Shown here one piece after another: positions 18,248 to 28,416 of a stretch of 64,000 bases of DNA (positions are counted from its first letter, which is position 1; each line of letters begins with the position of its first letter). Under the pieces are notes generated by a model. That model ran no database searches. It was not told where the DNA came from and worked only from the letters and a program-made list of their open reading frames with translations. This DNA comes from Tenacibaculum adriaticum (lineage in GTDB: Bacteria; Bacteroidota; Bacteroidia; Flavobacteriales; Flavobacteriaceae), in the NCBI RefSeq assembly GCF_008124875.1, contig NZ_VNIA01000001.1, positions 512,721-576,720 of the forward strand, given 5' to 3'. The position numbers and the translations under genes were made by a program.

Positions 18248-18817
18248 ATGAAAAAGATAGAAGTAGTATTAGTTGATGATCATCAATTATTTATAGAAGG
18301 TGTAATAGCTTTAATGAAAACAGAACAATATTTTAATGTTATCTCTTTTAATAAAGCAGCAAGTGCTCTTGCCAAGTTAAGTGATTATTGTCCTGATATA
18401 TTGATTGCTGATATGTCTATGCCAGAAATGAATGGTTTAGAGTTAATACAAAAGGTAAAAAAGGTACATAAAAATTTAATAATATTGGTTGTAAGTGCAA
18501 ATGAAAAAATGATACCTTACCATTTAATTGATGGTTATCTTAATAAAAGTGAATGTGCATTTAAATTAATCTCAATTATAAAAAATATAGTTTTAGAAAA
18601 TATCGACTACTCTAAACCACAAAAACCGATTACAAATAGAGAAAAAGAAATAATAACATTAATTACAAAGGGACATAAACTTGAAAAAATAGCATCTTTA
18701 ACAAACACCAGTTCACATACTGTTATAACACATAAAAAAAATATTTATAAAAAATTAGAAATAAATAGTATTACAGAGCTTGTAAAGAAGGCTTTTTATT
18801 TAGGACTTGTTGACTAA
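18248..18817 (+). CDS. NarL/LuxR-type response regulator
   Basis: 189 residues. Receiver domain with D10/D11, phospho-acceptor D55 (IADMSMPEMNG) and K98-type lysine in GYLNKSE; C-terminal LuxR helix-turn-helix (about 125-187) with TNREKEIITLITKGH and SSHTVITHKKNIYKKL. The receiver is short: the segment between VVSAN and DGYLNK is about eight residues less than in usual NarL proteins, which removes part of the alpha-4 surface used for dimerisation. No kinase gene is adjacent. It is divergent from the frameshifted gene and convergent with the polysaccharide cluster, overlapping the last GT gene by 18 bases at the 3' ends. Confidence 0.88.
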   Translation: MKKIEVVLVDDHQLFIEGVIALMKTEQYFNVISFNKAASALAKLSDYCPDILIADMSMPEMNGLELIQKVKKVHKNLIILVVSANEKMIPYHLIDGYLNKSECAFKLISIIKNIVLENIDYSKPQKPITNREKEIITLITKGHKLEKIASLTNTSSHTVITHKKNIYKKLEINSITELVKKAFYLGLVD

Positions 18818-19570
18818 CCCCCACTTTTTAAAATATTTATAAGCTGAAGATAAATGATAATACAATAATTTAATTTTTTTTGAAGAACCTTGTCTCTTAA
18901 CGTGTTGGATTTTTACATTTGGATAATACATTTTTCGCTTACCAGTATTATCTATTTTTTTACAAATATCAACATCTTCCATATATAGAAAATAGCGTTC
19001 ATCAAATCCGTTAATTTTAACAAAATCATCAGTTTTAAATAACATAAAACAACCATGGATAAAATCAGGGTAAAAAGACCTTGACAAATCTAGATCTCTG
19101 TACTCTTGTTGATGAACTCTCGTTTTAAAAACATTTAACCTTCTAATAATTAAATCTAAAAATGCAGGGTATTTTCTGGCAGTAAACTGATATTTCCCAT
19201 TTGGGTATTCTACTTTTGGAGAAATCATAGTTAAAGTTTCATCTTTCTCTAATTGATGAATTAATTCTGATATAATTCCTGATTCAAATACAACATCAGG
19301 ATTTAAAATTAAATGATAATTAGAATAATTTTTTATATGATCAATAACTTGATTGTTTGCTTTTGAAAAACCTATATTTTTATTATTAAAGACATATTCA
19401 GTTTCAGGATGATTAAACTTTTCTTGTAGTATATTTTCTTTTGAGTTATCAATTAAAAAAAGTTTTTTTGAAAACGGAATTTGAAGAAAACTGTCAACCG
19501 TTTTTTTCAATTCGGTATAATTCTCATTGTAAAGAACAATCGTTGAAGATATTTGAGTTTTAGTGTTCAT
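18800..19570 (-). CDS. Glycosyltransferase family 2 (WbbL-like)
   Basis: 256 residues, GT-A fold. SSTIVLYNENYTELKKTVDSF opens the fold, the metal site is at LILNPDVVF, and the acidic catalytic region is FDERYFLYMEDVDICKK. The layout is like rhamnosyltransferase-type WbbL proteins, which add a deoxyhexose to a lipid-linked precursor; an rfbC gene in the same run makes dTDP-rhamnose a plausible donor (inference). Last gene of the polysaccharide run; its ATG overlaps the stop of the upstream gene (TAATG). Confidence 0.85.
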   Translation of the reverse strand: MNTKTQISSTIVLYNENYTELKKTVDSFLQIPFSKKLFLIDNSKENILQEKFNHPETEYVFNNKNIGFSKANNQVIDHIKNYSNYHLILNPDVVFESGIISELIHQLEKDETLTMISPKVEYPNGKYQFTARKYPAFLDLIIRRLNVFKTRVHQQEYRDLDLSRSFYPDFIHGCFMLFKTDDFVKINGFDERYFLYMEDVDICKKIDNTGKRKMYYPNVKIQHVKRQGSSKKIKLLYYHLSSAYKYFKKWGLVNKS

Positions 19571-20925
19571 TAATAAGCGTTTTCATCTCCTTTAAATACG
19601 TTTATAATGGTTTTAAAAATTATTTTAACATCTAAATAAAACGACCAATTTTCAATATAAAAAATATCGAATCGAACCCTATTTTTTATATCATTCTTTT
19701 TCTTAATTTCACCTCTGTAACCACTCACTTGTGCTAAACCCGTTATTCCTGGTTTTACAGCATGCCTATCCATATAATTATCAACTTCTTTTTCATATTC
19801 AACAGCTAAACTTCTCATATGAGGTCTTGGTCCCACTACACTCATATTTCCTAAAAAAACATTAAAAAACTGTGGGAGTTCATCAATACTAGTTTTTCGA
19901 ATAAAAGCACCTATTTTGGTTACTCTATGATCATTTTTTGTAGCATGTAATTGATCTGCTTCCTTGTTTTTTTGCATCGAACGAAATTTATAACACACAA
20001 AATGATGTCCATTCAAACCTTCACGTTCTTGTTTAAAAAACAAAGGTCCTTTAGATTCTAACTTTATGAATATCCACAAAAGTGGAGTTAACCAAGACAT
20101 GATAAGGAGAATGATAAAAAAAGAAAAAAGAACATCAAAAATTCTTTTTAAAATATGATTCTCAATAAAATCAAAAGGAAGCTTTTTTATACTTAAAACT
20201 TTAAAAGTATCATCATAAAATTGTACTTGTTGGTTTTTACTGTATAATTCATTAGCATTAGGAATTAACTTTAACTGTATATGATTCTCGTTCGTGAATT
20301 TAGTAAGTTTTTTTAGCTGCTTTTTTTCTAATACTGATAATGTTGCATAAACTTCATTGGTGTTATTCTTAATTATAAAATCAAAAATTTCTGTATCTAG
20401 ACCTAAATAAAGAGGGTTTTTAGATGGTTTCTTAGAAAAAAATCCTTGCACTGTATATCCTAAACTCTTTTTCTCTTGAAAAAGAGATATTATTTTTTTT
20501 GAGGTATTATCTCTTTCTAAAAACACAACTTTACGATAGTTTTTACCATGTTTTCTATACTTTTTTATAAGGATAAAGAAAATAAGTTTAACGAAAGCCA
20601 AAGAGATAATTGTTATGAAAAGGGTTTTAAATTGTGTGTTAACAACAACCCCTTCTTTAAAAATACCGAAATAGGCGAAAAAACCTAATGTAAAAAGAGT
20701 TGCTTGAATAAAAAGTTGAGAAACGAGTCTGAAAGGACTTGTATATCGATATACTTTATAATATCCGGTTATTAATGAGGTTATGATCCAAAATAATGAT
20801 AAAGAAAGATTGAAAAAATAATATTGATGTATTTTTTCAAAAATAGAAAGCACAACAATATTAATTATTAATACATCAATTATTAATAACAAAGGATATA
20901 TATATATTGAATATCTATTTTTCAA
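19570..20925 (-). CDS. Initiating undecaprenyl-phosphate sugar phosphotransferase (WcaJ/WbaP type)
   Basis: 451 residues. Four N-terminal membrane helices (about 8-115), a CoA-binding-like cytoplasmic domain (about 130-255), a re-entrant membrane helix (about 262-290), and the bacterial sugar transferase domain with [48 protein letters not shown] and [16 protein letters not shown]. It transfers a hexose-1-phosphate to the lipid carrier and so starts each polysaccharide repeat. Overlaps the upstream GT4 gene by 11 bases. Confidence 0.93.
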   Translation of the reverse strand: MKNRYSIYIYPLLLIIDVLIINIVVLSIFEKIHQYYFFNLSLSLFWIITSLITGYYKVYRYTSPFRLVSQLFIQATLFTLGFFAYFGIFKEGVVVNTQFKTLFITIISLAFVKLIFFILIKKYRKHGKNYRKVVFLERDNTSKKIISLFQEKKSLGYTVQGFFSKKPSKNPLYLGLDTEIFDFIIKNNTNEVYATLSVLEKKQLKKLTKFTNENHIQLKLIPNANELYSKNQQVQFYDDTFKVLSIKKLPFDFIENHILKRIFDVLFSFFIILLIMSWLTPLLWIFIKLESKGPLFFKQEREGLNGHHFVCYKFRSMQKNKEADQLHATKNDHRVTKIGAFIRKTSIDELPQFFNVFLGNMSVVGPRPHMRSLAVEYEKEVDNYMDRHAVKPGITGLAQVSGYRGEIKKKNDIKNRVRFDIFYIENWSFYLDVKIIFKTIINVFKGDENAY

Positions 20926-22042
20926 TGTTAACTTCTTTAGTATAAATTTTTTCTAAAACTTGAATATTGTTTTTTATATCAAACTCTAAAATAAATTTTT
21001 GTTTTGAGGCTACAGACATTTTATCTAGTAATTCTGTATTATAGTATAAACGTACAATTGCAGTAGCTAACTCTACTTCATTTTCTCCAACTAAAAAACC
21101 GTTTTTGGTATCTTCAACTAAATCTTTGTTGCCATCTATATTTGTTAATACACAAGCTTTAGATAACATTAATGCTTCTATAGCGGCATAAGGTAATCCT
21201 TCGTATCTTGATGATGAAATGTAAAATAAGCTTTTTTGTAATATTGATAAAGATTCTTCTCTAGGCAACCATTCTACTAGCGTAATATTAGAATCCAAAT
21301 CAAGCTTTTTAATTTGATTTTTTATATATTCCAAGGAAGGAGAGTATAAACCGACTCCCAAGATTACTAAATGAATATTTTTGATGCTTTTTTTAGCCAT
21401 GTGTATAGCATTTATTAACAACTCTGTGTTTTTTTGATAAGAAGGTCTACCAATGGTACAAATAAATTGAGAAGGAAGTTTTTCTGGTAATTTTGATTTA
21501 GTTTTAATGGTAGTTTCTTCAACAGAGTTATTCCATAAAAGAACTTTATTCTTCTGAAACTTTAAATCTTTAATGGCTCTTTTGTATTCTGATTGGGAAC
21601 AAGCAAGTGTTTTGGCAGGAGTTAATCTAAATAGTTTTTCAACAAATTTATAGAAAATAGCTTTAAGTTTACTTTCTGTACTTAAATAAGAAAAAGCGTG
21701 TGGTGTATATAGAACAGGTATCTTTAGATATATACCTGCTAATCTTCCTAAGATTCCTGCTTTAGCACTATGACAATGGATAAGATTAGGTTTTATTCTT
21801 TTTAAAACTCTAATAAGTTTTATTAGAACTTTTATATCGTTTATTATACTTATTTCACGTTGTATATTGATATGGTATTTTTCTAATTCTTCTCCTACTG
21901 AATTCTTTAACTCAATATTATTGTCTTTTTCATTACATACGATAATATTTAGATACTTATTAGCATTCAAATACTTAGATAATAGTTGAATATATACCCC
22001 AACACCACCAATTGGTTTCGCTATGTGAACTATTTTAATCAT
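20915..22042 (-). CDS. Glycosyltransferase family 4
   Basis: 375 residues from the ATG of MIKIVHIAKPIGGVGVYIQ. An ATG seven codons earlier (22063) is possible, but the chosen start overlaps the upstream stop by 8 bases, as in its neighbours, and puts the first strand at residue 2 as usual. GT-B fold; the acceptor loop GGVGVYI, the HCHSAKAG segment and the donor-site EGLPYAAIEALML (E-x7-E motif) are clear. Retaining sugar transfer onto the growing oligosaccharide on the cytoplasmic face. Confidence 0.9.
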   Translation of the reverse strand: MIKIVHIAKPIGGVGVYIQLLSKYLNANKYLNIIVCNEKDNNIELKNSVGEELEKYHINIQREISIINDIKVLIKLIRVLKRIKPNLIHCHSAKAGILGRLAGIYLKIPVLYTPHAFSYLSTESKLKAIFYKFVEKLFRLTPAKTLACSQSEYKRAIKDLKFQKNKVLLWNNSVEETTIKTKSKLPEKLPSQFICTIGRPSYQKNTELLINAIHMAKKSIKNIHLVILGVGLYSPSLEYIKNQIKKLDLDSNITLVEWLPREESLSILQKSLFYISSSRYEGLPYAAIEALMLSKACVLTNIDGNKDLVEDTKNGFLVGENEVELATAIVRLYYNTELLDKMSVASKQKFILEFDIKNNIQVLEKIYTKEVNIEK

Positions 22043-23390
22043 TCCAATAATTTTTGTTGACATATAAAAGATTAAAAAAAGTAAATAGTAATATTCCTTT
22101 TCCTCTAACTAAAATAGACTCGGTAATCATAACAATTAAAAAAAAGATAAAAATATACGGGTTGATATTACTGTTCTTACCTAGTTGAATTATTAAGAAT
22201 AAAAAAAACACTAGGCCTATACTCCCCATCCCTATAAAGAAATGTACATACTGATTATGAGAATTTATAGGATGATAATATTTATACCCATCATTAATGA
22301 TTTTATTAGATATATGAGGTCTTACGTTTTGCATTCCAACACCAAGAGGCCATTTACTTTTAAGCTCTTCAAACGTATATTTGTAGGTCAAATACCTAAG
22401 AGGTATGTTTTTCCAGGATTCTTTAATTAACTCTTTTTTATTATTTGTTTTTATAATTGTGTAAAGGTTTGAAAATTCATCAAGACCCTGGTTAAAACGA
22501 GGTGTTTTATAACCAATGAAAATCACACCAATTATAACTAGCCCTAGTGATAAAATCTTATGATAAGGTTTAAGAGTTACTTTTTTATATCCAAAAAATA
22601 AGAGTACTATAATAAAAGCAATTAAAGACATTCTTGCACCTACATATAAAAGCAAAAAAGTATTAAATATTATAATAAAAAAATCTTTTATTGGGTTAAA
22701 AACGGGAGTATTTTTAAGGTTGTTTGTTAAAAATAATATATTACAAATTGTTAAATACAAACCAAAATAAACATGTGTTAGCCCGATAGGCTCAGAAAAT
22801 TGAGGATTTGTTTTTAAAAATAATGTACCATTATAAAAATTAACTAAAAACAAAGAAACAGAAGCAATTAAACAAGATGTTATAAATACTCTTATAGTTT
22901 TTAGTAGTGAAATGGTAAACCCGTAATATTTTGTTCCAATGAATAAAAAAGGAATAATGAAAAAGTATATAAAAACATCTAATCCTTTAAAGCGAGGAGG
23001 GAAAATTATAGAGTTTATAGTTATAAGAGTAAATAGTAATAGAAATAAGTACTCAAAATAATTGAAATTTTTATCTCTTTCTGTTGATTTTGTCTTCTTG
23101 TAAATAGCTAAAAATAATAGTAATAATATAATAGTTATAACTTTAAAAACATCACCAACGTAAATAGAAGAAAAGACTAATAAGTAAAAAAAAGTATGAA
23201 AAAACTTATCTATTGTTGTTTTCTTTCTTAAAATTAAAAAAAATAAATAAAAGGCAAATAGCACTATACCTATTGTTGTGTAGGTTGCCAGTTTACCAAT
23301 ACTCAACATAACTAATAAATATAATAATATAGAAGAATAATTAGTTGCTCTATTTTGTGTATTAAATTGTATTTTATTTATTAATTTCAT
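22035..23390 (-). CDS. O-antigen ligase / Wzy-type polymerase family membrane protein
   Basis: 451 residues with about 11 hydrophobic segments. A long loop at about 310-380 ends in the conserved HNQYVHFFIGMGSIGL (residues around 378-393), the typical histidine-containing motif of the O-antigen ligase (WaaL/Wzy_C) family. It either joins the polymer to its lipid anchor or polymerises repeats. A second polytopic gene next to it could fill the other role. The ATG overlaps the stop of that gene by 4 bases. Confidence 0.8.
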   Translation of the reverse strand: MKLINKIQFNTQNRATNYSSILLYLLVMLSIGKLATYTTIGIVLFAFYLFFLILRKKTTIDKFFHTFFYLLVFSSIYVGDVFKVITIILLLLFLAIYKKTKSTERDKNFNYFEYLFLLLFTLITINSIIFPPRFKGLDVFIYFFIIPFLFIGTKYYGFTISLLKTIRVFITSCLIASVSLFLVNFYNGTLFLKTNPQFSEPIGLTHVYFGLYLTICNILFLTNNLKNTPVFNPIKDFFIIIFNTFLLLYVGARMSLIAFIIVLLFFGYKKVTLKPYHKILSLGLVIIGVIFIGYKTPRFNQGLDEFSNLYTIIKTNNKKELIKESWKNIPLRYLTYKYTFEELKSKWPLGVGMQNVRPHISNKIINDGYKYYHPINSHNQYVHFFIGMGSIGLVFFLFLIIQLGKNSNINPYIFIFFLIVMITESILVRGKGILLFTFFNLLYVNKNYWND

Positions 23391-24448
23391 TTTTTTTCTC
23401 TAAAACTATTGTAATATAATCCGTAATAAATAAAAGGAAAAATCCCTATTTTATGCCTTATTGCAGATCCTAAATCTGGCTCAAAAACTCCTTGAACTAT
23501 AAAGAAGGAAAAAATTATGTAAAAAATCCAGATATCATAATTATCAGAAATTCCTTGTTTAAGGCATCGTTCATATCTGATAAAAAGGATTATAAATAAT
23601 AGTATTTGCCATATTACAAAAGCTAAAATTTGAGGTGAAGTTATATGTTTTAATCCGTTAAAAGGTAAGTTTACAGAAAAGAAACCATAAACAATACCAA
23701 AAGATTCTCCATACCAAGTATCTGTTTTAACAGGAGAGTATATTGCAGAGTTATTTTCTCCATCATTTTTACGAAACTCATTAAAAGACTCTCTAGTTTT
23801 TTGAGAAATGAATTGTCCTTTAATAAGTCCATAGCTTAATGATACACCAATTGCAATCAATAAACCATAAAAGAGAGTTGCTAGCTTTTTATTTTTAATA
23901 TTAACTCTACTAATGAAATAAAATATTAAGGTTAATAATACGATCAACATATAGTATTCTCTGAAAAAATACCCAAAGAAAGTTAATATTAGAAGTGTTA
24001 TTATTACAGTTGTTTTTACTGAAAAGTTTTTTTTTATAAATAAAAGAACAATTAAAGCCACCAAAAGGTAATTTATAAATTCTTTAGTAGGCATACATAA
24101 AAACACGCCAATTAATAAAAAACTGATATATATAACAATATTTTTTGTGGTAATTTTATGAAAATTTTTAGGGACTCCAATTTTATAGGTTAACACTATT
24201 ACAATTAAAAACTGAATTAAACCTATTAAACTAAAAGAAAGGTGTTTCAAGCCAGTAATTTTATAAAACAAAATAGTAAAAGGGTAACTTCCTTTCCAAC
24301 CAATTTCATTATATAAATCGTAAACAATAATATCTGTGTCATTAAAAAAACGACTGGGTAAAAAGTAAACACCTAATGTTGCAATTAATAAACCCAAAAA
24401 AGAGAAAAACAGAAACGCAAGCGTGTTTTTAGGTATAGTAAGCTTCAT
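23387..24448 (-). CDS. Polytopic membrane protein of polysaccharide cluster (candidate Wzy polymerase)
   Basis: 353 residues with about nine hydrophobic helices and one sizeable extracytoplasmic loop (about 215-260, QKTRESFNEFRKNDGENNS). No recognised family motif beyond a general EpsG/Wzy-like shape. Its place between two glycosyltransferases and next to an O-antigen-ligase-type gene suggests repeat-unit polymerase. The start overlaps the preceding GT gene by 20 bases. Confidence 0.6.
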   Translation of the reverse strand: MKLTIPKNTLAFLFFSFLGLLIATLGVYFLPSRFFNDTDIIVYDLYNEIGWKGSYPFTILFYKITGLKHLSFSLIGLIQFLIVIVLTYKIGVPKNFHKITTKNIVIYISFLLIGVFLCMPTKEFINYLLVALIVLLFIKKNFSVKTTVIITLLILTFFGYFFREYYMLIVLLTLIFYFISRVNIKNKKLATLFYGLLIAIGVSLSYGLIKGQFISQKTRESFNEFRKNDGENNSAIYSPVKTDTWYGESFGIVYGFFSVNLPFNGLKHITSPQILAFVIWQILLFIILFIRYERCLKQGISDNYDIWIFYIIFSFFIVQGVFEPDLGSAIRHKIGIFPFIYYGLYYNSFREKK

Positions 24449-25493
24449 TATTAATTAATATTTGTTCAATAGAGTTGGTGGTAGTTTCCCAAGATAAACT
24501 ATCCTTCTTATTAGACAGCAATTTAGTTATTTTTAAATTTTTATGGGTGTTTGTAAAAGCTTCTTTAATTGTGTTAACTAAACTGTTTTTATTTGGTTCA
24601 CACCAAAAACATTCGTTTTTATTTAATTGCTCATTAAGTCCACCAACATTAGTGCAAATCATAGGTAAATTAGCACCAATACCTAAAGAAATTATACCAG
24701 ATTGGGTGGCTTCTGTATAGGGAATAACTAATACGTTTGCCCATGTCAATAATTCACCAATTTCTTTATCAGATAAATATTTATTTATTAATTTTATTTT
24801 TGGGTGCTTGGGTATTTTTAATGGATATAGTACAGATCCCGCTATAATTAACTCATCAAAATAGCTTTCAGCTTCAATGGCACTATCAATTAAAAGTTCA
24901 ATGCCTTTATATCTATCAATTCTTCCAATAAAAAGTAGGTTTTTTGTTGATATACTCCTGTTTTCTAATGAAAAATATTCATTATCTAAAACAGGGTGTG
25001 GTACAATATAATTAGGCTTATATACCTTAATTTTTTCTTCTACAGTTTTTTTAACATAATTGGTTAAAAAAATTAATTCTGATGAACTTTTAATTCTTAT
25101 GTTAGATAAATATTGTGTAAAAAAAGTTTTTTCTCCCGTATGTAAAATACCATCATGTACTGTAAAAACAATCCTTTTTTTTAATAGTTTAAAGGCTAAA
25201 ATAAAAGGAATATCCCATAAATGTTTATATGGTATATATAATACATTGTAGTTGTTTTTGATTTTGGGTAATAGTTTGATTAAAATAAAAGGGAGATAAA
25301 AGAACGTATTAATAACAAACGAGAATTTATTTTTGTATGTAGTTATTTCAATACTGTTTTTTAAAGGTTTTTTATTAATTCGATTTTTTGATACTAAAAT
25401 ATCATAATTCAAAGAAAAATTTTCTGATATATTTTCAGCATATTCGGGTAAAGAACCAGTTCTACCTAAAGATAAAATCAATGCTTTGTTCAT
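24429..25493 (-). CDS. Glycosyltransferase (GT-B fold, GT4-like)
   Basis: 354 residues from the ATG that overlaps the upstream TGA (ATGA); a GTG two codons earlier is less likely. The Rossmann halves are seen with LLFIGRIDRYKGIELLIDSA and the donor site LLTWANVLVIPYTEATQSGIISLGI. The usual E-x7-E is replaced by a TEATQSG motif, as in several flavobacterial GT1/GT4 proteins. Sugar donor unknown. Confidence 0.82.
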   Translation of the reverse strand: MNKALILSLGRTGSLPEYAENISENFSLNYDILVSKNRINKKPLKNSIEITTYKNKFSFVINTFFYLPFILIKLLPKIKNNYNVLYIPYKHLWDIPFILAFKLLKKRIVFTVHDGILHTGEKTFFTQYLSNIRIKSSSELIFLTNYVKKTVEEKIKVYKPNYIVPHPVLDNEYFSLENRSISTKNLLFIGRIDRYKGIELLIDSAIEAESYFDELIIAGSVLYPLKIPKHPKIKLINKYLSDKEIGELLTWANVLVIPYTEATQSGIISLGIGANLPMICTNVGGLNEQLNKNECFWCEPNKNSLVNTIKEAFTNTHKNLKITKLLSNKKDSLSWETTTNSIEQILINNEAYYT

Positions 25494-26794
25494 AACCACC
25501 CTAACATTAAAATTCTATCTTTTTTATAAATAATAATTACAGATAAAATATTCCAAAAGAAAAGACTAAAACTAAAAGATATGGCTGCTCCAACCATTCC
25601 ATATATCGGAATTAAATAAAAATTTAATATAAAGTTAATTAAAACAGCAACCGTTAAAATATTTTGAAATTGTTTTTGTTTACCTGTCATGTTTAAATAT
25701 ACTGCCGTTGATCCAAAAAAAGAACAAACACCTTGACTTAAAACCATAATTTTTAGTGCTGTTTCAGAGGCAATATACTCTTCACCAAAAAAACTTAAAA
25801 TTTGACTAGAAAAAGTAACAATTAATATACATAGAATTAAAGAACCTATGAACATAAATTTAGTGCCTTGGTTCAAGATTTTTTTTAATTCAATTATTTT
25901 TTTTAAGGTATATAATTCAGCGATTTTTGAGGCAATATTTATATTAATAGCATTTATAACTAAAGCAATTATAAGAACAAATTTAACCGCAACACTATAA
26001 TATGCAATCGTTTGATTATTGGTGTATTTTTTTAAAAACAAAACATCAATACTTTGTAATAAAAAGAATGCCATGCCGCTAATTGCCATAGGGTAAGATT
26101 TTTTAAAAACCTCCGTCATACCAATATAATTATTTGGTTTTGCTGCTGATTTTTTAAACTTATTAAAAACCTGATAGGTAGAAATAATTCCAATTAAAAT
26201 AAAACCAATTAAATATACATTTATGAGTAATTGATTTTCTTCAAGGTAATTAATTAAAATAGCGCCTAAAAAGAATGGAAGATATTTTATAATATTTCTG
26301 TATAATTCTGATAAGGTAGTGTAATTAAGAGTCCTTAGAACTTCAAAATTAAGAATAGAAATGCTATAAAAAAAGATAATCATTGTTGTATTAAATATCA
26401 AGAAATAAGTGTCTAAATCATTAAAAAAACTATTAATAAATTCCTTATTTAATAAAAAAACAATAGTAGTTAAAACCAAATAAGCCATAAAAATTAAGCT
26501 AATCATTTTTATATAAATAGATTTTATATGTTGTTTTTCTTTTACACCGTTAAGTTTACCAGCAAAGTATAAAATAGAGTGTTCTGTACCTAAAAGGGTT
26601 AAGCTACCAAAAACAAGTAAAAATGATCTAACAAAATCATATTTGCCAATAAGACTCGCAGAAAAATTATTAGTTAAAAATAACGTTACTCCAAATAGTA
26701 ATGTTACACCTAAAACCCTTAATATTAAAACGCTTAAAGTTTTAAAAAGTAAATTAAAACGGGGGTTTGATATATGTTTTTTAGGAAAAATCAA
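25490..26794 (-). CDS. wzx: Polysaccharide repeat-unit flippase (Wzx-type)
   Basis: 434 residues, about 12-14 membrane helices, MOP/MATE-like polysaccharide flippase with the usual opening (KTLSVLILRVLGVTLLFGVTLFLTNNFS) and FGEEYIASETALKIM before a late helix. It moves lipid-linked repeat units across the inner membrane. The frame has no ATG near the 5' end; TTG at 26792-26794, overlapping the 3' end of rfbC by 14 bases, is the only suitable start. Confidence 0.88.
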   Translation of the reverse strand: MIFPKKHISNPRFNLLFKTLSVLILRVLGVTLLFGVTLFLTNNFSASLIGKYDFVRSFLLVFGSLTLLGTEHSILYFAGKLNGVKEKQHIKSIYIKMISLIFMAYLVLTTIVFLLNKEFINSFFNDLDTYFLIFNTTMIIFFYSISILNFEVLRTLNYTTLSELYRNIIKYLPFFLGAILINYLEENQLLINVYLIGFILIGIISTYQVFNKFKKSAAKPNNYIGMTEVFKKSYPMAISGMAFFLLQSIDVLFLKKYTNNQTIAYYSVAVKFVLIIALVINAININIASKIAELYTLKKIIELKKILNQGTKFMFIGSLILCILIVTFSSQILSFFGEEYIASETALKIMVLSQGVCSFFGSTAVYLNMTGKQKQFQNILTVAVLINFILNFYLIPIYGMVGAAISFSFSLFFWNILSVIIIYKKDRILMLGWL

Positions 26795-27326
26795 TGGAAA
26801 ATGTAGTTAGTTTCTTATCCTTCTTTGATAAATTTATTTCATTTTCTGAAAGCATCCAATCAATACCTAAACCAGGGTCATTATAAATAATTCCACCTTC
26901 AGCTTTTGGATTGTAATAATTATCACATTTGTAACTAAAAATTGTATTGTCTTCTAATACAGCGTATCCATGGGCAAAACCTCTAGGAACAAATAATTGC
27001 TTTTTGTTTTCATCGGATAAAATGATTGAAAAATATTTACCGAAGGTTTTAGAACTTGGGCGAATATCCACTGCAACATCTAATACCTTTCCTTTGATTA
27101 CTCTAACCAGTTTAGCTTGTGCAAATTCTCCTTGTTGAAAATGTAAGCCCCTTAAAACACCTCGGTTTGAAAAAGCTTCATTATCTTGAACAAAATTTAT
27201 ATTTAATCCAGTTTGTTCTTTAAATACTTTTGAATTAAAACTTTCGTAAAAATAACCTCTATGATCACTAAAAACAGGTGGTTCAATTACAAAACAACCT
27301 TCTAAAAAAGTTTTTTCAATCTTCAT
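26781..27326 (-). CDS. rfbC: dTDP-4-dehydrorhamnose 3,5-epimerase
   Basis: 181 residues, cupin fold, full length. Signatures: FKEQTGLNINFVQDNEAFS, GVLRGLHFQ (catalytic histidine), VLDVAVDIRPSSKTFGK, and FAHGYAVLEDN. Converts dTDP-4-keto-6-deoxyglucose to the L-lyxo form on the way to dTDP-L-rhamnose. rfbA, rfbB and rfbD are not in the window, so the remaining steps are encoded elsewhere or the product differs. Confidence 0.95.
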   Translation of the reverse strand: MKIEKTFLEGCFVIEPPVFSDHRGYFYESFNSKVFKEQTGLNINFVQDNEAFSNRGVLRGLHFQQGEFAQAKLVRVIKGKVLDVAVDIRPSSKTFGKYFSIILSDENKKQLFVPRGFAHGYAVLEDNTIFSYKCDNYYNPKAEGGIIYNDPGLGIDWMLSENEINLSKKDKKLTTFSIDFS

Positions 27327-27375
27327 TTTTAATAAGAAATAAGTTATTGAAATACACTCAAAAAAACGTTACTGA

Positions 27376-28413
27376 TTAATTTTGGTAATTTTCTAAATAA
27401 CGATTCAATTTTATCAATAACAATAATAAAATCATTAAAATGGCTCCCAATAAAGCAAATTGAAATGCTTGATTTTTTTGAATTTCCTTAATTTCATGGC
27501 CAACAGGTTGAAAATTAGAGATGACATTAATCACAGCTGTTTTTTCTGCAAGGTCTTCACTAATTTTCTTTAAGTCTTTATTTAACTCTCGATTGGTTTT
27601 AAACAACTCCAATTCTTTGCTGATACTTTGTTTACCACCCAAATCGATATTGGTTCCAGAGGTTGTTTTTTTAGCCTCCTCCAATAAGACTTTTTTGTAT
27701 ACGTAATGTAAAGAATCTGCTTGAGCTAAGTTTTTACGAATTAATAACTCTGTCGTACTTAGATTTTCATTATTTATCTTTCTTAGATTATTAAAATATT
27801 CGTTTTCAGTAATAGACCCAATGATTGCCTTATCTAATTTTTTAAAAATATTGTTTTTAGTAGCCTGTACGTTAATGTTATGAATTTGATAATCGTATTG
27901 CGTAAACATATTTTTAAACTTGTTAAAAGAGTAACTTTTAACTGTTAGGGTGTCTACAGATAAGATTAATTCATCGTAAGAGGTTAAAATATCATTTTCA
28001 TTAATAATTGGATAAATTTCAAATTTTCTTAAAGAAGCGGCATCATCCATAGAAATATTGAATGTTTTAGCTAATAAAGCAGTGTCTTTCTGTTTTACCA
28101 AATCATTATAATAATTAATGTTGTTGTATAGCTGTCTAGAGCTCTTAAAGTTTGGTTGCACTTGAAGATTATCAACATATTTAGTATTGTTAGTATATTC
28201 AATAAATATACCTAGAACCCCACCTATTATAGCAGCTAATCCTATTTTTATAATATTAGACTTTAAGAATAATAAAACTTGAATAAAAAAATCAAAAATG
28301 CTATTGAAAAGTGAGCCTATAAAACTAAAAAAATTAGAAAATCCTTTGCCAATAATGACAAACAAAGAGCCTAAATCTACCTCTTCCTCGCTATTTTTAT
28401 TAATGTTCGGCAT
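27376..28413 (-). CDS. Wzz-like chain-length determinant
   Basis: 345 residues. One membrane helix near the N-terminus (about 55-75, IIKIGLAAIIGGVLGIFIEY), a long periplasmic region rich in heptads (about 190-310), and a C-terminal helix (about 318-338, FALLGAILMILLLLLIKL). Two-helix topology with a proline-poor C-terminal segment fits Wzz/polysaccharide co-polymerase proteins without the kinase domain. An extra amphipathic N-terminal stretch (about 18-50, phenylalanine-rich) is unusual. Only 3 bases separate it from the upstream gene. Confidence 0.72.
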   Translation of the reverse strand: MPNINKNSEEEVDLGSLFVIIGKGFSNFFSFIGSLFNSIFDFFIQVLLFLKSNIIKIGLAAIIGGVLGIFIEYTNNTKYVDNLQVQPNFKSSRQLYNNINYYNDLVKQKDTALLAKTFNISMDDAASLRKFEIYPIINENDILTSYDELILSVDTLTVKSYSFNKFKNMFTQYDYQIHNINVQATKNNIFKKLDKAIIGSITENEYFNNLRKINNENLSTTELLIRKNLAQADSLHYVYKKVLLEEAKKTTSGTNIDLGGKQSISKELELFKTNRELNKDLKKISEDLAEKTAVINVISNFQPVGHEIKEIQKNQAFQFALLGAILMILLLLLIKLNRYLENYQN

Positions 28414-28416
28414 GTA

